A stretch of DNA of 64,000 nucleotides, from positions 248,001-312,000 of the forward strand of contig CBDCAS010000021.1 of the NCBI GenBank assembly GCA_965214015.1, given 5' to 3'. A model generated the notes under the pieces. It was not told the origin of the DNA. It did no database searches and saw only the letters and a program-made list of their open reading frames with translations. Position 1 is the stretch's first letter, and the number at the start of each line of letters is the position of its first letter. Source of the DNA: CBDCAS01 sp965214015 (GTDB lineage Bacteria; Pseudomonadota; Gammaproteobacteria; Coxiellales; Coxiellaceae). This document shows positions 38,610-48,356 of this stretch, piece after piece. Made by a program: the position numbers and the translations under genes.

Positions 38610-38765
38610 TTAGCCTGTCATACAAACTCCACTCTGGCAATGTCCGCTGCAGCCTGCCTGATCTTGCCTAGTTTCTTTCTCTACATTAATAAACCGACCC
38701 TCAATCAATTGATCACTTGCCGGAATAAATATCGCATCATTAGCGAGTAGTTTAGTTTCAATCAT
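38610..38765 (-). CDS. 51-residue peptide with C-terminal cysteine cluster
   Basis: A short gene with a strong AAGGAG 9 bases before its ATG. The product begins MIETKLLANDAIFIPASDQL, has a charged middle (INVEKETRQDQ) and ends AGCSGHCQSGVCMTG, so all three Cys and a His fall in the last 13 residues. That resembles a leader plus modified core of a ribosomal peptide, or a small metal-binding peptide. It precedes the GRDP-like gene in one transcription unit, and is divergent from the TonB receptor with 78 bases between starts. No family recognised. Confidence 0.6.
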   Translation of the reverse strand: MIETKLLANDAIFIPASDQLIEGRFINVEKETRQDQAGCSGHCQSGVCMTG

Positions 38766-38843
38766 CTAAAGACTCCTTATATTCTTTATGCTATTGTCGC
38801 ACTTATTTTAAACAGTTTATTTTATAATTAAAGTTTGGTCTTA

Positions 38844-40742
38844 ATGCAACGGGTTGTACTCACTTTTATACTGATTCTTTTTACTTTAATGATGACACAC
38901 AGTATTGCCACTACACTGAATATTCCAGCAATCAATGTAGTATCTCTGCACGATCAATTAAAACATACTGGTGTTTATGTTCATTTCAAACAAAAAGAGA
39001 TTAAGCAACAAACTCATTTATCAATAACAGACTTTTTGAATCAACAAGGTCTGATTCAAGTCACACACACTTCCAATTTACAAAATCAAACTAACCTATC
39101 GATACATGGCTTTGGAAGCAATGCAGGCTCTAATGTTTTAGTATTAATCAACGGAGTTCCTCTCACCTCGTTTACCCGTATCGGTCCCAACCTCAATAGT
39201 TTATTAATCCATAGTATCCAACAAATTATTATATGGCCTGGTAGTTATGGCACTTTATATGGTGATCAAGCCATAGGAGGTGTTGTGAACTTTATTACGG
39301 ATATCTCTGATAAAAATCAAACAGAGCTTAGCCTCAGTCTAGGCAATAAAAATCAATATTTAGGACAGTTTTATTTTAATCATTTACTCTCTGACCATCT
39401 AAAATTTAGCTTAGGAGGTCTTATTTATCACACTGACCATAATCAATCCCACAATAAACAAAACGATTATAACATTAATACTCAATGGGTTTACAATGGT
39501 CAAAATAATAAACTACATTTTATTTTACTCTCTTACAAAAACACTAGCCAAATACCTGAACCCAATCTCTGGCCACGAAGGACTGCTATTTACCACATTA
39601 CAGACAACTATATAGATAATCACGGTTTAACTATCCTAATAAACAATAAATGGATACTTAACCAACATCTTTCCTGGCAGAGCAGTATATCTACTCAACA
39701 ATTACAAAGTACAGGTAAAATTAACTTCCCTTTTAACAGTCATCAAGAGAATGAGCTATGGCAAAATCGATGGCATTATGACGATTGGTTTGTCGGTGGA
39801 TTTAATCTACAAACACAACATTATCGATTATTGAGTCGCTTACAAAATAATAGAGTAAGCTCGTATATGAGCAGTGTTTTTGGCCAAATTACTCGCTCCC
39901 TGCTCCCTCATTTAAAATGGATCATTGGATCAGGTTATGCACATCAGTCTATTGAAGCATTGCCTACACCTTCACAATTACGCAATGCCCACAGCGATGT
40001 GCTCGTCGATCATGAAGGGCTATTGTGGCAATTTCATCACAACGGACAATTTTATTTAAGACGCGATACTAATTATCGTTTTGCCAAAGCCGATGAAAAA
40101 ATTTGGATGCCTGGCAATGTTGGCCACCTAAAAACACAAATAGGCGAAGCTTATGAGGCAGGTATTCAATGGCACTATCCTTCTCACAGTCTACTACTTA
40201 ATCTCTATCGTTTAGATCTTAATAATGAAATTGCTTTTAATCCACAACCCACACCAGAGGCCCCTTTTGGCAACATCTATAATCTACCACCCACACGACG
40301 TTTAGGGATTGATGCCGCTACCCAAATAGTAATAAATCGATATCTTAATCTTAACATTCAACTCAGTGCTGTTGATGCTTTTTTTACATCAGGTCCAAAT
40401 CAAGGGAAACATATTCCTACAGTCTCAGCAGTTCATGGTAGTATTAGCATAAGCTTTCATTCAAAGCATCATTGGTCACTGAATCTTAGTGAAAGCTATC
40501 ATAGTCCCTGGTATGCCGCATATGATCTTAGCAATAAAGGGAACAAAATGCCTAGCTATTTTCTAACTAACCTGCATCTTCAAAAGCAATGGCACACAAT
40601 AGGTTTAGGTCTACAGATCAATAATTTATTCAATACCCACTACCCTCGATTTGCTCAATATGTTCCAGCACATCCTTCGTTCATTGAGTTTTATCCTGCA
40701 GAAGGGATTAATATTCTTATCAACATGAATATTAAGTTATAA
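38844..40742 (+). CDS. TonB-dependent outer-membrane receptor
   Basis: 632 residues from the ATG at 38844; a TTG 9 bases upstream is less likely. A signal peptide (VVLTFILILFTLMMTHSIA) and a plug domain (LSIHGFGSNAGSNVLVLINGVPL, IIWPGSYGTLYGDQAIGGVVNFIT) are followed by a 22-strand-type barrel (GLGLQINNLFNTHYPRFAQY near the end). The size and plug resemble vitamin B12 or metal-chelate receptors such as BtuB, but the ligand is not visible. A tonB gene follows after 4 bases, so the pair is a unit. Confidence 0.9.
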   Translation: MQRVVLTFILILFTLMMTHSIATTLNIPAINVVSLHDQLKHTGVYVHFKQKEIKQQTHLSITDFLNQQGLIQVTHTSNLQNQTNLSIHGFGSNAGSNVLVLINGVPLTSFTRIGPNLNSLLIHSIQQIIIWPGSYGTLYGDQAIGGVVNFITDISDKNQTELSLSLGNKNQYLGQFYFNHLLSDHLKFSLGGLIYHTDHNQSHNKQNDYNINTQWVYNGQNNKLHFILLSYKNTSQIPEPNLWPRRTAIYHITDNYIDNHGLTILINNKWILNQHLSWQSSISTQQLQSTGKINFPFNSHQENELWQNRWHYDDWFVGGFNLQTQHYRLLSRLQNNRVSSYMSSVFGQITRSLLPHLKWIIGSGYAHQSIEALPTPSQLRNAHSDVLVDHEGLLWQFHHNGQFYLRRDTNYRFAKADEKIWMPGNVGHLKTQIGEAYEAGIQWHYPSHSLLLNLYRLDLNNEIAFNPQPTPEAPFGNIYNLPPTRRLGIDAATQIVINRYLNLNIQLSAVDAFFTSGPNQGKHIPTVSAVHGSISISFHSKHHWSLNLSESYHSPWYAAYDLSNKGNKMPSYFLTNLHLQKQWHTIGLGLQINNLFNTHYPRFAQYVPAHPSFIEFYPAEGINILINMNIKL

Positions 40743-40746
40743 TTTT

Positions 40747-41337
40747 ATGAATAGAGAATTATTATATAGTGCACTTTTTAGCGTGTTATTACACAGTCTC
40801 ATCTTGGGATTACTATTTTATTCTAATAACACTAAATACCATTTTTTTATTCCAGGGCAAACAAAAAATATTTCAGTCTACTTTATCAAAAATAGATCTC
40901 ATCAAATGTTACACAAAACAATCACGCTAAAATCACAAAATAAATACTCAGCTAAAACAATGCTAGCTATGAGTTTAAAATATCGCTATCAATCGATTCC
41001 AAAAAAAAATCATTCAACAATCCATAGAAAAATTCACCACAAAAAAATAGCAGGTACTACCATCAACCCATTAGTAATGCTAATTTATCATGCCATCGAG
41101 CAACATATCGTATACCCTATTTCCGTCAAGAAACTCGGTCGCCATGGCCAAGTCATAGTTTCTTTTATATTAGACCCTAGCGGATATATTCATTCAGCCC
41201 ACATCACACAAACCAGCCACTATACCGACATAGATAACGCAGCGCTTAGTACTATTGAGCGCTCTCAACCCATTGCCAAGGCATCGAAATATCTTAAATC
41301 AGCACAACAGGTCACCATTCCAATTATTTACCAATAG
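40747..41337 (+). CDS. tonB: TonB-like energy transducer
   Basis: 196 residues: one N-terminal membrane helix (LLYSALFSVLLHSLILGLLFY), a basic periplasmic linker rich in Lys, His and Ser, and the TonB C-terminal domain (EQHIVYPISVKKLGRHGQVIVSFILDPSGYIHSAHITQTS). The linker has few prolines, unlike E. coli TonB. No exbB or exbD is next to it, so it must share those encoded elsewhere. Confidence 0.85.
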   Translation: MNRELLYSALFSVLLHSLILGLLFYSNNTKYHFFIPGQTKNISVYFIKNRSHQMLHKTITLKSQNKYSAKTMLAMSLKYRYQSIPKKNHSTIHRKIHHKKIAGTTINPLVMLIYHAIEQHIVYPISVKKLGRHGQVIVSFILDPSGYIHSAHITQTSHYTDIDNAALSTIERSQPIAKASKYLKSAQQVTIPIIYQ

Positions 41338-41541
41338 TGACAGACTTTATTTAATAAAAAATCTTATTAGCTCATGTTTTTACCACCTTTTAAGTGTAAT
41401 AGACCCAGATAGGTTTCTTATTATGCCGATACTTGATACTATACGGCAGATTTTTTTGGTTAAAAATCCCTTCTTTGAAAGGAATTTTAGTGAATGTACC
41501 TTAAAAAAACATGCAAAAAATTTTATCGACACCATGCATTA

Positions 41542-42579
41542 ATGCGCTATGCTAAACGACTTGGCTTTGGTGAAATTCATGAAAAAATAGATCCAAAAAC
41601 TGGATTACATGCCATTATTGCCATTCACAATACCCAACTTGGTCCTGCTATTGGTGGTAGTCGTTTTTTTCATTATGATGCCGTGGATGCCGCACTAAAA
41701 GATGCGCTCCGCCTCTCTTATATGATGACACTAAAAGCAGCAATTAGTGACCTACCTCATGGGGGTGCTAAAGCTGTGATTATAAAGCCACAAAGTATAA
41801 AAGATCGTCACGCTTTATTTGAAGCCTATGGCGATTTTGTCCATGAAATGAATGGGCGATATCTTTCAGCTATCGATGTGGGCACCTCAACTGATGATAT
41901 GAATATTATTGCCAAACGCACCCCTTATGTGATTGGCGCTACAAAGTTTAGAAAATGTGATTCAAATCCGGCAATACATACTGCATTAGGAGTGATGAAA
42001 AGCATTGAAGCTGCTGTGCTATTCCATAGTAATAAAAGCTCTGTTGAAGGCATACATGTTGCTATCGAAGGGGCAGGAAGTGTTGGTTATCATCTTGGTA
42101 AACTGTTGCATGAGCAAGGAGCTCGAATGACTGTTTATGATCCTAGGCCTGAGGCTGTGCAACGCTTTATTGATGAATTTAATGCCAATAGTGTAGGTCA
42201 TGATGAAATATATCATGTGCCTTGCGATATTTTTTCACCCTGTGCCATGGGGGGGGTGATTAATGTAAAAAATATTAAACATCTTAGAACATCGATGATT
42301 ATTGGATCTGCCAATAATCAATTAGCGCATCGCAATATAAGTGATCTTTTAGTTCAGAAAAAGATCTTATACATTCCTGATTTTTTGGCAAACTCAGGAG
42401 GCTTAATTCATGCTGCCATGGTGTATGATTATCAAGATCCTAACATGGCTAATAATCAAATTATTAAGCTCTATGAGACTACTTTGGATTTATTAGAACG
42501 CGCACAACGTGCTCAAAAATCAACGCTAGTCATCGCAGAGGCGATGGTAAGAGAAAAACTAATGAGTAGTAATCATTAG
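41542..42579 (+). CDS. ldh: leucine dehydrogenase (Glu/Leu/Phe/Val dehydrogenase family)
   Basis: 345 residues from the ATG at 41542 (MRYAKRLGFGEIHEKID); an upstream in-frame start adds an unlikely basic tail. The catalytic lysines lie in GPAIGGSRFFHY...MTLKAAISDLPHGGAKAVI, and the NAD-binding motif is AIEGAGSVGYHLGKLL. It deaminates branched-chain amino acids to keto-acids. The adjoining E1/E2 genes would use such keto-acids or pyruvate. This gene order is known from Legionella and Coxiella. Confidence 0.88.
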   Translation: MRYAKRLGFGEIHEKIDPKTGLHAIIAIHNTQLGPAIGGSRFFHYDAVDAALKDALRLSYMMTLKAAISDLPHGGAKAVIIKPQSIKDRHALFEAYGDFVHEMNGRYLSAIDVGTSTDDMNIIAKRTPYVIGATKFRKCDSNPAIHTALGVMKSIEAAVLFHSNKSSVEGIHVAIEGAGSVGYHLGKLLHEQGARMTVYDPRPEAVQRFIDEFNANSVGHDEIYHVPCDIFSPCAMGGVINVKNIKHLRTSMIIGSANNQLAHRNISDLLVQKKILYIPDFLANSGGLIHAAMVYDYQDPNMANNQIIKLYETTLDLLERAQRAQKSTLVIAEAMVREKLMSSNH

Positions 42580-42621
42580 TAAAATCTATAAAATATCTCT
42601 TATTATGCAGAGTAACTCAAA

Positions 42622-43701
42622 ATGAATTCTAAACCAAAAATGACCATTGTGGCTTCTTTTGATATTCCCTATTTGCAATATTTGAATGAAGCAAGTCAAC
42701 CAACACAAGATTTTCCCGAGTTTGCAGATTCAAACACTTTGCTTAGACTCTATCGTCAAATGACCTTAGCACGTCTTATTGATAATAAAGCTATTAAACT
42801 ACAACGTACTGGAAAAATAGGCACTTATCCAGTGTCACAGGGGCAGGAAGCTGTGGGAGTTGGTATCGGTACAGCGATGACACCAGAAGATGTCTATTGT
42901 CCTTACTATCGTGAAACTGGAACTCTATTACAACGTGGTATTACCATCGAAGAGATACTCTCAGTTTGGGGTGGCGATGAACGTGGTAATGATTTTCAAA
43001 AAGCAACTGAAGATCTGAGCCTTTGTGTACCTATTGCCACCCAGTGTTTGCATGCCACAGGTGTTGCCTTTGCTCTTAAGTATCGCCATCAATCACGAGT
43101 GGCGGTGACTTCCATTGGTGAAGGAGGAACCTCAAAAGGAGATTTCTACGAAGCCATCAATCTAGCCGGTGCCTGGCATTTGCCCGTCGTCTTTGTAGTC
43201 AATAATAATCAATGGGCCATCTCAGTACCCTTGAAGCAACAAACAGCTACAAAAACAATTGCACAAAAAGCCATTGCCGCCGGCATTATGGGCGTTCAAG
43301 TCGATGGCAACGACATCATTGCGGTTCGTCAAGCAGTCTCCCAATGTATTGAGCGCGCCCGTAACGGCAAAGGCCCTGCCTTAATTGAAGCAGTTACTTA
43401 TCGCCTTTGTGATCATACCACAGCCGATGATGCCAGCCGTTATCAACCTGTAGAAGAAGTAAAAGCAGCTTGGAAAAAAGAACCGATCGCTCGACTGGCT
43501 TATTATCTAGAATCTCAAGGTCTATGGTCTAGAGAGAAAGAACAACAACTCCACGCTGAACTTGCAAGCTATATTGATGTCGCAGTACAAAATTATCTTA
43601 AACGATCTAAACAAGCCCCGCAGGCCATGTTCGATCATCTTTATGAGACACTGCCTGATGCGTATCTTGACCAATACAATGACCTGAAAGGGACGACCTA
43701 A
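42622..43701 (+). CDS. pdhA: 2-oxo acid dehydrogenase E1, alpha subunit
   Basis: 359 residues. The thiamine-diphosphate motif reads GEGGTSKGDFYEAINLAG...NNNQWAISVP; the first Asp of the usual GDG is Glu. TYRLCDHTTADDASRY is the conserved phosphorylation-loop region. Together with the beta subunit it decarboxylates pyruvate or branched-chain keto-acids; neighbourhood with leucine dehydrogenase leaves both open. The end overlaps the beta gene by one base. Confidence 0.9.
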   Translation: MNSKPKMTIVASFDIPYLQYLNEASQPTQDFPEFADSNTLLRLYRQMTLARLIDNKAIKLQRTGKIGTYPVSQGQEAVGVGIGTAMTPEDVYCPYYRETGTLLQRGITIEEILSVWGGDERGNDFQKATEDLSLCVPIATQCLHATGVAFALKYRHQSRVAVTSIGEGGTSKGDFYEAINLAGAWHLPVVFVVNNNQWAISVPLKQQTATKTIAQKAIAAGIMGVQVDGNDIIAVRQAVSQCIERARNGKGPALIEAVTYRLCDHTTADDASRYQPVEEVKAAWKKEPIARLAYYLESQGLWSREKEQQLHAELASYIDVAVQNYLKRSKQAPQAMFDHLYETLPDAYLDQYNDLKGTT

Positions 43702-44681
43702 TGTCAGAAATCACTCTAGTTGAAGCAATTACACAAGCTTTGGCCTATGAAATTCAGGCAGACCCTGAGGTTGTCGTCTTTGGTGAAGATGTCGGTTTAA
43801 ATGGTGGGGTATTTCGAGCCACTGCTGGTTTGCAACAACGCTTTAGCCAAGAACGTGTGCTAGATACACCCCTTGCTGAAGCGATGATTGCGGGCATGGC
43901 CGTAGGTATGGCCACTCAAGGCTTAAAACCGATTGCAGAATTTCAATTTATGGGATTTATGTACCCAGGTTTAGATCAGATTTTAAGCCATGCTTCTCGT
44001 ATGCGTCATCGCACCCGAGGTCGCCTTCACTGCCCCATTGTCTATAGAGCCCCTTATGGCGGTGGTATTCATGCTCCTGAGCATCACTCAGAAAGTACAG
44101 AAGCCTTGTTTGCCCATATTCCAGGACTGCGCGTTGTAATCCCATCCTCACCAGCCCATGCTTATGGGCTTTTACTTGCTTCTATTCGCAACCCAGATCC
44201 TGTTATTTTTCTAGAACCTAAACGTATTTACCGCTGGGCTAAACAAGTTGTACCTGATAACGGAGACGCACTCCCATTAGACCAATGTTTTGTATTGACA
44301 GAAGGGTCCGATGTCACGTTAGTCACCTGGGGCGCTATGATCAAAGACACTTATGAAGCCCTTGCGCAATTAGAAAAAAACAACATTTCTTGCCAGATCA
44401 TTGACGTTGCTACGATCAAACCTTTAGACATTATGACGATTTTAGACTCGATTGAAAAAACAGGACGCTGTGTGATTATTCATGAAGCCGCTAGAACCTG
44501 TGGTGTCGGTGCTGAAATTGCTGCGCAAATTAGTGAATATGCTCTAGAGAGCTTAATCGCTCCCCTACAACGGGTCACAGGATATGACACTGTGATGCCC
44601 TATTATCAACTGGAAAAACATTATATTCCAAGCAGTCAACGTATTGTGGCAGCTGTGCAAACCGTTATGGAGTTTCGATGA
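43701..44681 (+). CDS. pdhB: 2-oxo acid dehydrogenase E1, beta subunit
   Basis: 326 residues, full length. VFGEDVGLNGGVFRATAGLQ and DTPLAEAMIAGMAVGMA form the ThDP-binding interface, followed by the transketolase C-terminal domain (GSDVTLVTWGAMIKDTYEAL). It pairs with the alpha subunit. It starts directly at the alpha stop and overlaps the E2 gene by 4 bases, so subunit ratios are coupled. Confidence 0.93.
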   Translation: MSEITLVEAITQALAYEIQADPEVVVFGEDVGLNGGVFRATAGLQQRFSQERVLDTPLAEAMIAGMAVGMATQGLKPIAEFQFMGFMYPGLDQILSHASRMRHRTRGRLHCPIVYRAPYGGGIHAPEHHSESTEALFAHIPGLRVVIPSSPAHAYGLLLASIRNPDPVIFLEPKRIYRWAKQVVPDNGDALPLDQCFVLTEGSDVTLVTWGAMIKDTYEALAQLEKNNISCQIIDVATIKPLDIMTILDSIEKTGRCVIIHEAARTCGVGAEIAAQISEYALESLIAPLQRVTGYDTVMPYYQLEKHYIPSSQRIVAAVQTVMEFR

Positions 44682-45775
44682 AAATTTTTAAATTACCCGA
44701 CTTAGGAGAAGGACTCCCTGATGCCATTATTCGAGAATGGCACGTTAACATTGGTGATCAGGTGAAAATGGATCAAACTATGGTGTCTATGGAAACCGCT
44801 AAAGCCTTAGTAGAAGTGCCTGCACCTTATGAAGGGACTATCGAAAAATTATTTGGACAGGTTGATGAGACTATTGAAACGGGCCATCCTTTAGTAGGCT
44901 TTGAAGGGGATGAGGAAAATCCAGAAGAGAGAAAAGATGCTGGTACTGTCGTTGGAACCATTGAAAAGAGTCAGACTATTTTAAAAGAATCTAAACCAAG
45001 CACTTTTACTAAAAAAACAATCAAGGTAACGCCTGCTGTGCGTGCTTTAGCAAAACGCTTAGCAGTTGACCTTACGACAATAACAGCAGCAGGCCGCCAT
45101 ATTACCCTTGAAGAAGTGCAACAAGCAGCACAGCACGCAAAACCTGATTCTATGGACTCTTTATCACCTGTGCGCAAAGCAATGGTACTTAACATGGTCA
45201 AATCACATCGTGAAGTTGTTCCAGTAACGCTCTCTGATGAAGTCGATATTGCTGCCTGGAAAGGTAAAGATAATATGACACTTCGCCTCATTCGTGCTGT
45301 GCAACACGCTTGTCAAAAAGAACCGATGCTCAATGCAAGCTTCAACGGTCAAGACATGAGATATCGTTACAACGACACAGTCAATCTTGGCCTTGCAGTA
45401 GACACCCCACATGGTCTGTATGTGCCAATACTCAAGGATATTGCCTCACACAATGATCAACAATTACGTGCACAAATCAATCAGTTCAAACAACAAGCAC
45501 AGGATAAAACCATTGCTCAAGAAGACCTACAAGGCGGCACTATTATTCTTTCTAATTTTGGAACTATTGCCGGACGTATAGCAACCCCCATATTACTGCC
45601 TCCAATGACTGCGATTGTAGGCGTTGGTAAAGCATACGAAGGTGTTGTGGCAGTAAATCACCAACCTACAGTACATCCAATACTTCCTTTATCGATTACT
45701 GTTGATCATCGCGCTGTTACCGGCGGCGAAGTAGCACGTTTTCTACGGGCTATGATGGATTCGCTAGAGTGTTAA
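44678..45775 (+). CDS. pdhC: dihydrolipoamide acyltransferase (E2)
   Basis: 365 residues: one lipoyl domain (lipoyl Lys42 in METAKALVEVPAP), a peripheral subunit-binding domain (TPAVRALAKRLAVDLTTI, about 115-150) and the acyltransferase domain ending in VDHRAVTGGEVARFL, with the catalytic histidine. The single lipoyl domain and the GG ending resemble branched-chain-type E2. No E3 gene is adjacent. Lipoate for Lys42 could come from lipB/lipA in this window. Confidence 0.9.
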   Translation: MKIFKLPDLGEGLPDAIIREWHVNIGDQVKMDQTMVSMETAKALVEVPAPYEGTIEKLFGQVDETIETGHPLVGFEGDEENPEERKDAGTVVGTIEKSQTILKESKPSTFTKKTIKVTPAVRALAKRLAVDLTTITAAGRHITLEEVQQAAQHAKPDSMDSLSPVRKAMVLNMVKSHREVVPVTLSDEVDIAAWKGKDNMTLRLIRAVQHACQKEPMLNASFNGQDMRYRYNDTVNLGLAVDTPHGLYVPILKDIASHNDQQLRAQINQFKQQAQDKTIAQEDLQGGTIILSNFGTIAGRIATPILLPPMTAIVGVGKAYEGVVAVNHQPTVHPILPLSITVDHRAVTGGEVARFLRAMMDSLEC

Positions 45776-45785
45776 GCTAAGTAAC

Positions 45786-46799
45786 ATGCCATTTTATCTT
45801 TATGATTACCGTCCTTTGTGCGCTAGCAAGGAATGTTTTGATTCAATAGAGAAGTCTTTCAACTTTAAAAATAAAGATATCCGTGTTAACTCAATTTTAG
45901 ATGAGTACAAAAAATGTAGTTTTGATTTATTTAAAGATAATTATCAAACAATAAATTGCCCCCGATATTTAGACAGGCTTGATAAGGTAATTCATGGAGA
46001 GATATATATACCTAAACCAGAGCAGTTAAATGACCCTAATGAATGTTTAGCCTTTATTGATATAAAAAATGGTAAATATTTTATAAAGTATCTATTAAAA
46101 CATAAAAATGGTGAAAAAGTAGAGAAAGATTTGGAAAAAATTATACAAGAAGAAAAAACACTTTATCTTCCATTTGATATCTTAGGAGATGATCATAAGG
46201 TTGGTATTAAGTCATTTACAACTGATCCAACCAATGCATTAATGTGGTCTCATTATGCTACCCAACACCAAGGTATTTGCTTAAAATTCGAGCTTGCTGA
46301 TGAAGTTGCCAACATATTTAAGCACAACGAGTCGTATATTTATTATTATGAAAAAAGCCACGCGTTTACATTTAATATATTAAAGTACCGTAATGACTTT
46401 ACTATAAACGATGATTATTATAAGTCTTGCAAGAAAAATTATGCTTCTTCAACAATAGATTCGGATAAAATATCACTTGCCGATTATATGACAATTAATA
46501 TTATAAATACCAAATCTGTTTTATGGCAATATGAGCAAGAAATAAGGCTCGCTACCTTTGGTTGCCATCAAGCACTAAAGCTAAATAAAATGTTTAATAT
46601 ATCAAATACAAACACTCCTGTTTTAGAATTAAAAGCGCTCATTTTTGGACAATGTGTAGACCCTCGTTTTAAAAACGTAATAAAAAAATCATATGGCAAT
46701 CAATTACAATACTATGATGCAAAACCTAAAGAAGGTAGCACACATGTAAAAATAGTAGAATGTGAAAAGATAAAAGAGGCTATCATGGTAAGCTGCTAA
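45786..46799 (+). CDS. DUF2971 protein
   Basis: 337 residues. The family mark is ALMWSHYATQHQGICLKFEL, with an upstream PEQLNDPNEC and a later WQYEQEIRLATFG. The family has no agreed function. It starts 10 bases after the E2 gene, but the composition is far more AT-rich than the dehydrogenase genes, so it looks acquired separately. No signal peptide. Not linked to any neighbour by evident logic. Confidence 0.75.
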   Translation: MPFYLYDYRPLCASKECFDSIEKSFNFKNKDIRVNSILDEYKKCSFDLFKDNYQTINCPRYLDRLDKVIHGEIYIPKPEQLNDPNECLAFIDIKNGKYFIKYLLKHKNGEKVEKDLEKIIQEEKTLYLPFDILGDDHKVGIKSFTTDPTNALMWSHYATQHQGICLKFELADEVANIFKHNESYIYYYEKSHAFTFNILKYRNDFTINDDYYKSCKKNYASSTIDSDKISLADYMTINIINTKSVLWQYEQEIRLATFGCHQALKLNKMFNISNTNTPVLELKALIFGQCVDPRFKNVIKKSYGNQLQYYDAKPKEGSTHVKIVECEKIKEAIMVSC

Positions 46800-46823
46800 A
46801 CCCACTGCTGCTAGCTTTTATAT

Positions 46824-48356
46824 CTAAAGTTTTTTTAAGAATCTCTGACTCTCATCTTGTATAGACTTTATTTTATTTTGGTTCATTTTTTCTAGTAGTT
46901 TATACATCATAGCTAAACGTGGATTGCCTTCTAGCTTATTTTTATTTTTTAGCAAAAAATTCCAATACAAGAAATTAAAAGGACAGGCATTTTTCCCTTC
47001 TTTTACCGACACATTATAATAACAATCATTACAGTAGTTTGACATTTTATTAATATAAGAGCCTCCTGCTGCATAAGGTTTACTCGCCAATAGTCCTCCA
47101 TCTGCAAATAAAATCATGCCAGAAACATTAGGCAGCTCTACCCATTCATAAGCATCAGCATATACTATCAAATACCACTCATTGACCTCTTTGGGATGAA
47201 TTCCTGTTAAAAGCAGGAAATTACCTAATACCATTAATCTTTGGATATGATGTGCATAGGCATTTTTTTTGGTTTGAGTAATACATTGTTTTAGGCAATT
47301 TAATTGTGTCTCTCCTGTCCAAAAAAAATCAGGTAATTTTTTTCGAGCGTTTAAAAAATTACTACGCTTATATTTTGGCATTTGCAGCCAATAAATACCT
47401 CGCACATATTCACGCCAGCCTATTATTTGACGAATAAAGGCCTCAACTGCATTGATTGGTAGATGCTTATGGTAATACGCATTCTCTGCTGCTCTAATAC
47501 ATTCAAGTGGGTTTAGCAAGCCACAATTTAAATAAAAACTTAACATTGAATGATAGAGATACGGCTCATTTTCTATCATGGCATCTTGATAGTCACCAAA
47601 TAATTTGAGTCTCTTTTTTACAAAATCATCCAGTTGTTTTAGTGCTTGTTTTCTAGTAACTGCAAAATAAAAAGGCTTTATATCACCAAAATGGTCTGGA
47701 AAATATTTTTCAACCAACTCTATAACCTTTTTTGTAATAGAATTTGTTCTAAATAATAGTGGTTTAGAAATTTTAAGTGTTAAACGAGGCACTTTGCGAT
47801 TCTCTAGATCATAGTTCCACCTACCACCTACCGGCTTTTTATTCTTCATCAAAATATCATGGGATTTCCTCATATATCGATAGAAATATTCCATACGTAG
47901 ATTTTTTTTTGATTTTGCCCAATTAGAAAACTCTTTCAAACTACATAAATAACGGTCATCCTCTCTTATTTCGACTGGAATTTTGAGTTTTTTACGCCAA
48001 GTTTTAATATCAGAGAGAATACGATACTCTCCTGGATGGGTCACAACAAGCTGAGTTATCTTATTTTTTTTGACGACCTTTTGCACTTCCTGCAACAAAC
48101 TGCTGTTATGATCTTTCTTATTGAGTTCTACATATACTAAATTATAATTTAGCTTTTTAAGCTCAACTGAGAAATGGCGCATTGCAGACAATAAAAAAGC
48201 TATCTTTTTTTTATGGTGCCTTACATAAGTGAGCTCTTCCCACACTTCACACATTAAAACAATGTCATTTTTTTTATCGATATCACAAAGACTCGATAAA
48301 TTTTTACTAAGCTGATCAGCCAATATCAGTCTTAATGTTCTTACACGACTAGACAT
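46824..48356 (-). CDS. photolyase-related protein, (6-4) photolyase/FeS-BCP type
   Basis: 510 residues of the cryptochrome/photolyase-related group with an Fe-S cluster. The antenna-like N-domain (LRLILADQLSKNLSSL...) is followed by the helical FAD domain (AVEAFIRQIIGWREYVRGIYW; ADGGLLASKPYAAGGSYINKMSNYC). Cluster cysteines appear in GLLNPLECIRAAE, YCNDCYYN and NACPFNFLYW. Known members repair (6-4) UV photoproducts. Lys and Ile rich with AT-rich codons, unlike dac and lip genes nearby. Confidence 0.85.
   Translation of the reverse strand: MSSRVRTLRLILADQLSKNLSSLCDIDKKNDIVLMCEVWEELTYVRHHKKKIAFLLSAMRHFSVELKKLNYNLVYVELNKKDHNSSLLQEVQKVVKKNKITQLVVTHPGEYRILSDIKTWRKKLKIPVEIREDDRYLCSLKEFSNWAKSKKNLRMEYFYRYMRKSHDILMKNKKPVGGRWNYDLENRKVPRLTLKISKPLLFRTNSITKKVIELVEKYFPDHFGDIKPFYFAVTRKQALKQLDDFVKKRLKLFGDYQDAMIENEPYLYHSMLSFYLNCGLLNPLECIRAAENAYYHKHLPINAVEAFIRQIIGWREYVRGIYWLQMPKYKRSNFLNARKKLPDFFWTGETQLNCLKQCITQTKKNAYAHHIQRLMVLGNFLLLTGIHPKEVNEWYLIVYADAYEWVELPNVSGMILFADGGLLASKPYAAGGSYINKMSNYCNDCYYNVSVKEGKNACPFNFLYWNFLLKNKNKLEGNPRLAMMYKLLEKMNQNKIKSIQDESQRFLKKL

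Noticed and set aside
43701..45775. E1beta/E2 as acetoin dehydrogenase
   Set aside because: No acetoin-specific genes nearby; leucine dehydrogenase context and E2 layout fit a branched-chain or pyruvate complex better.
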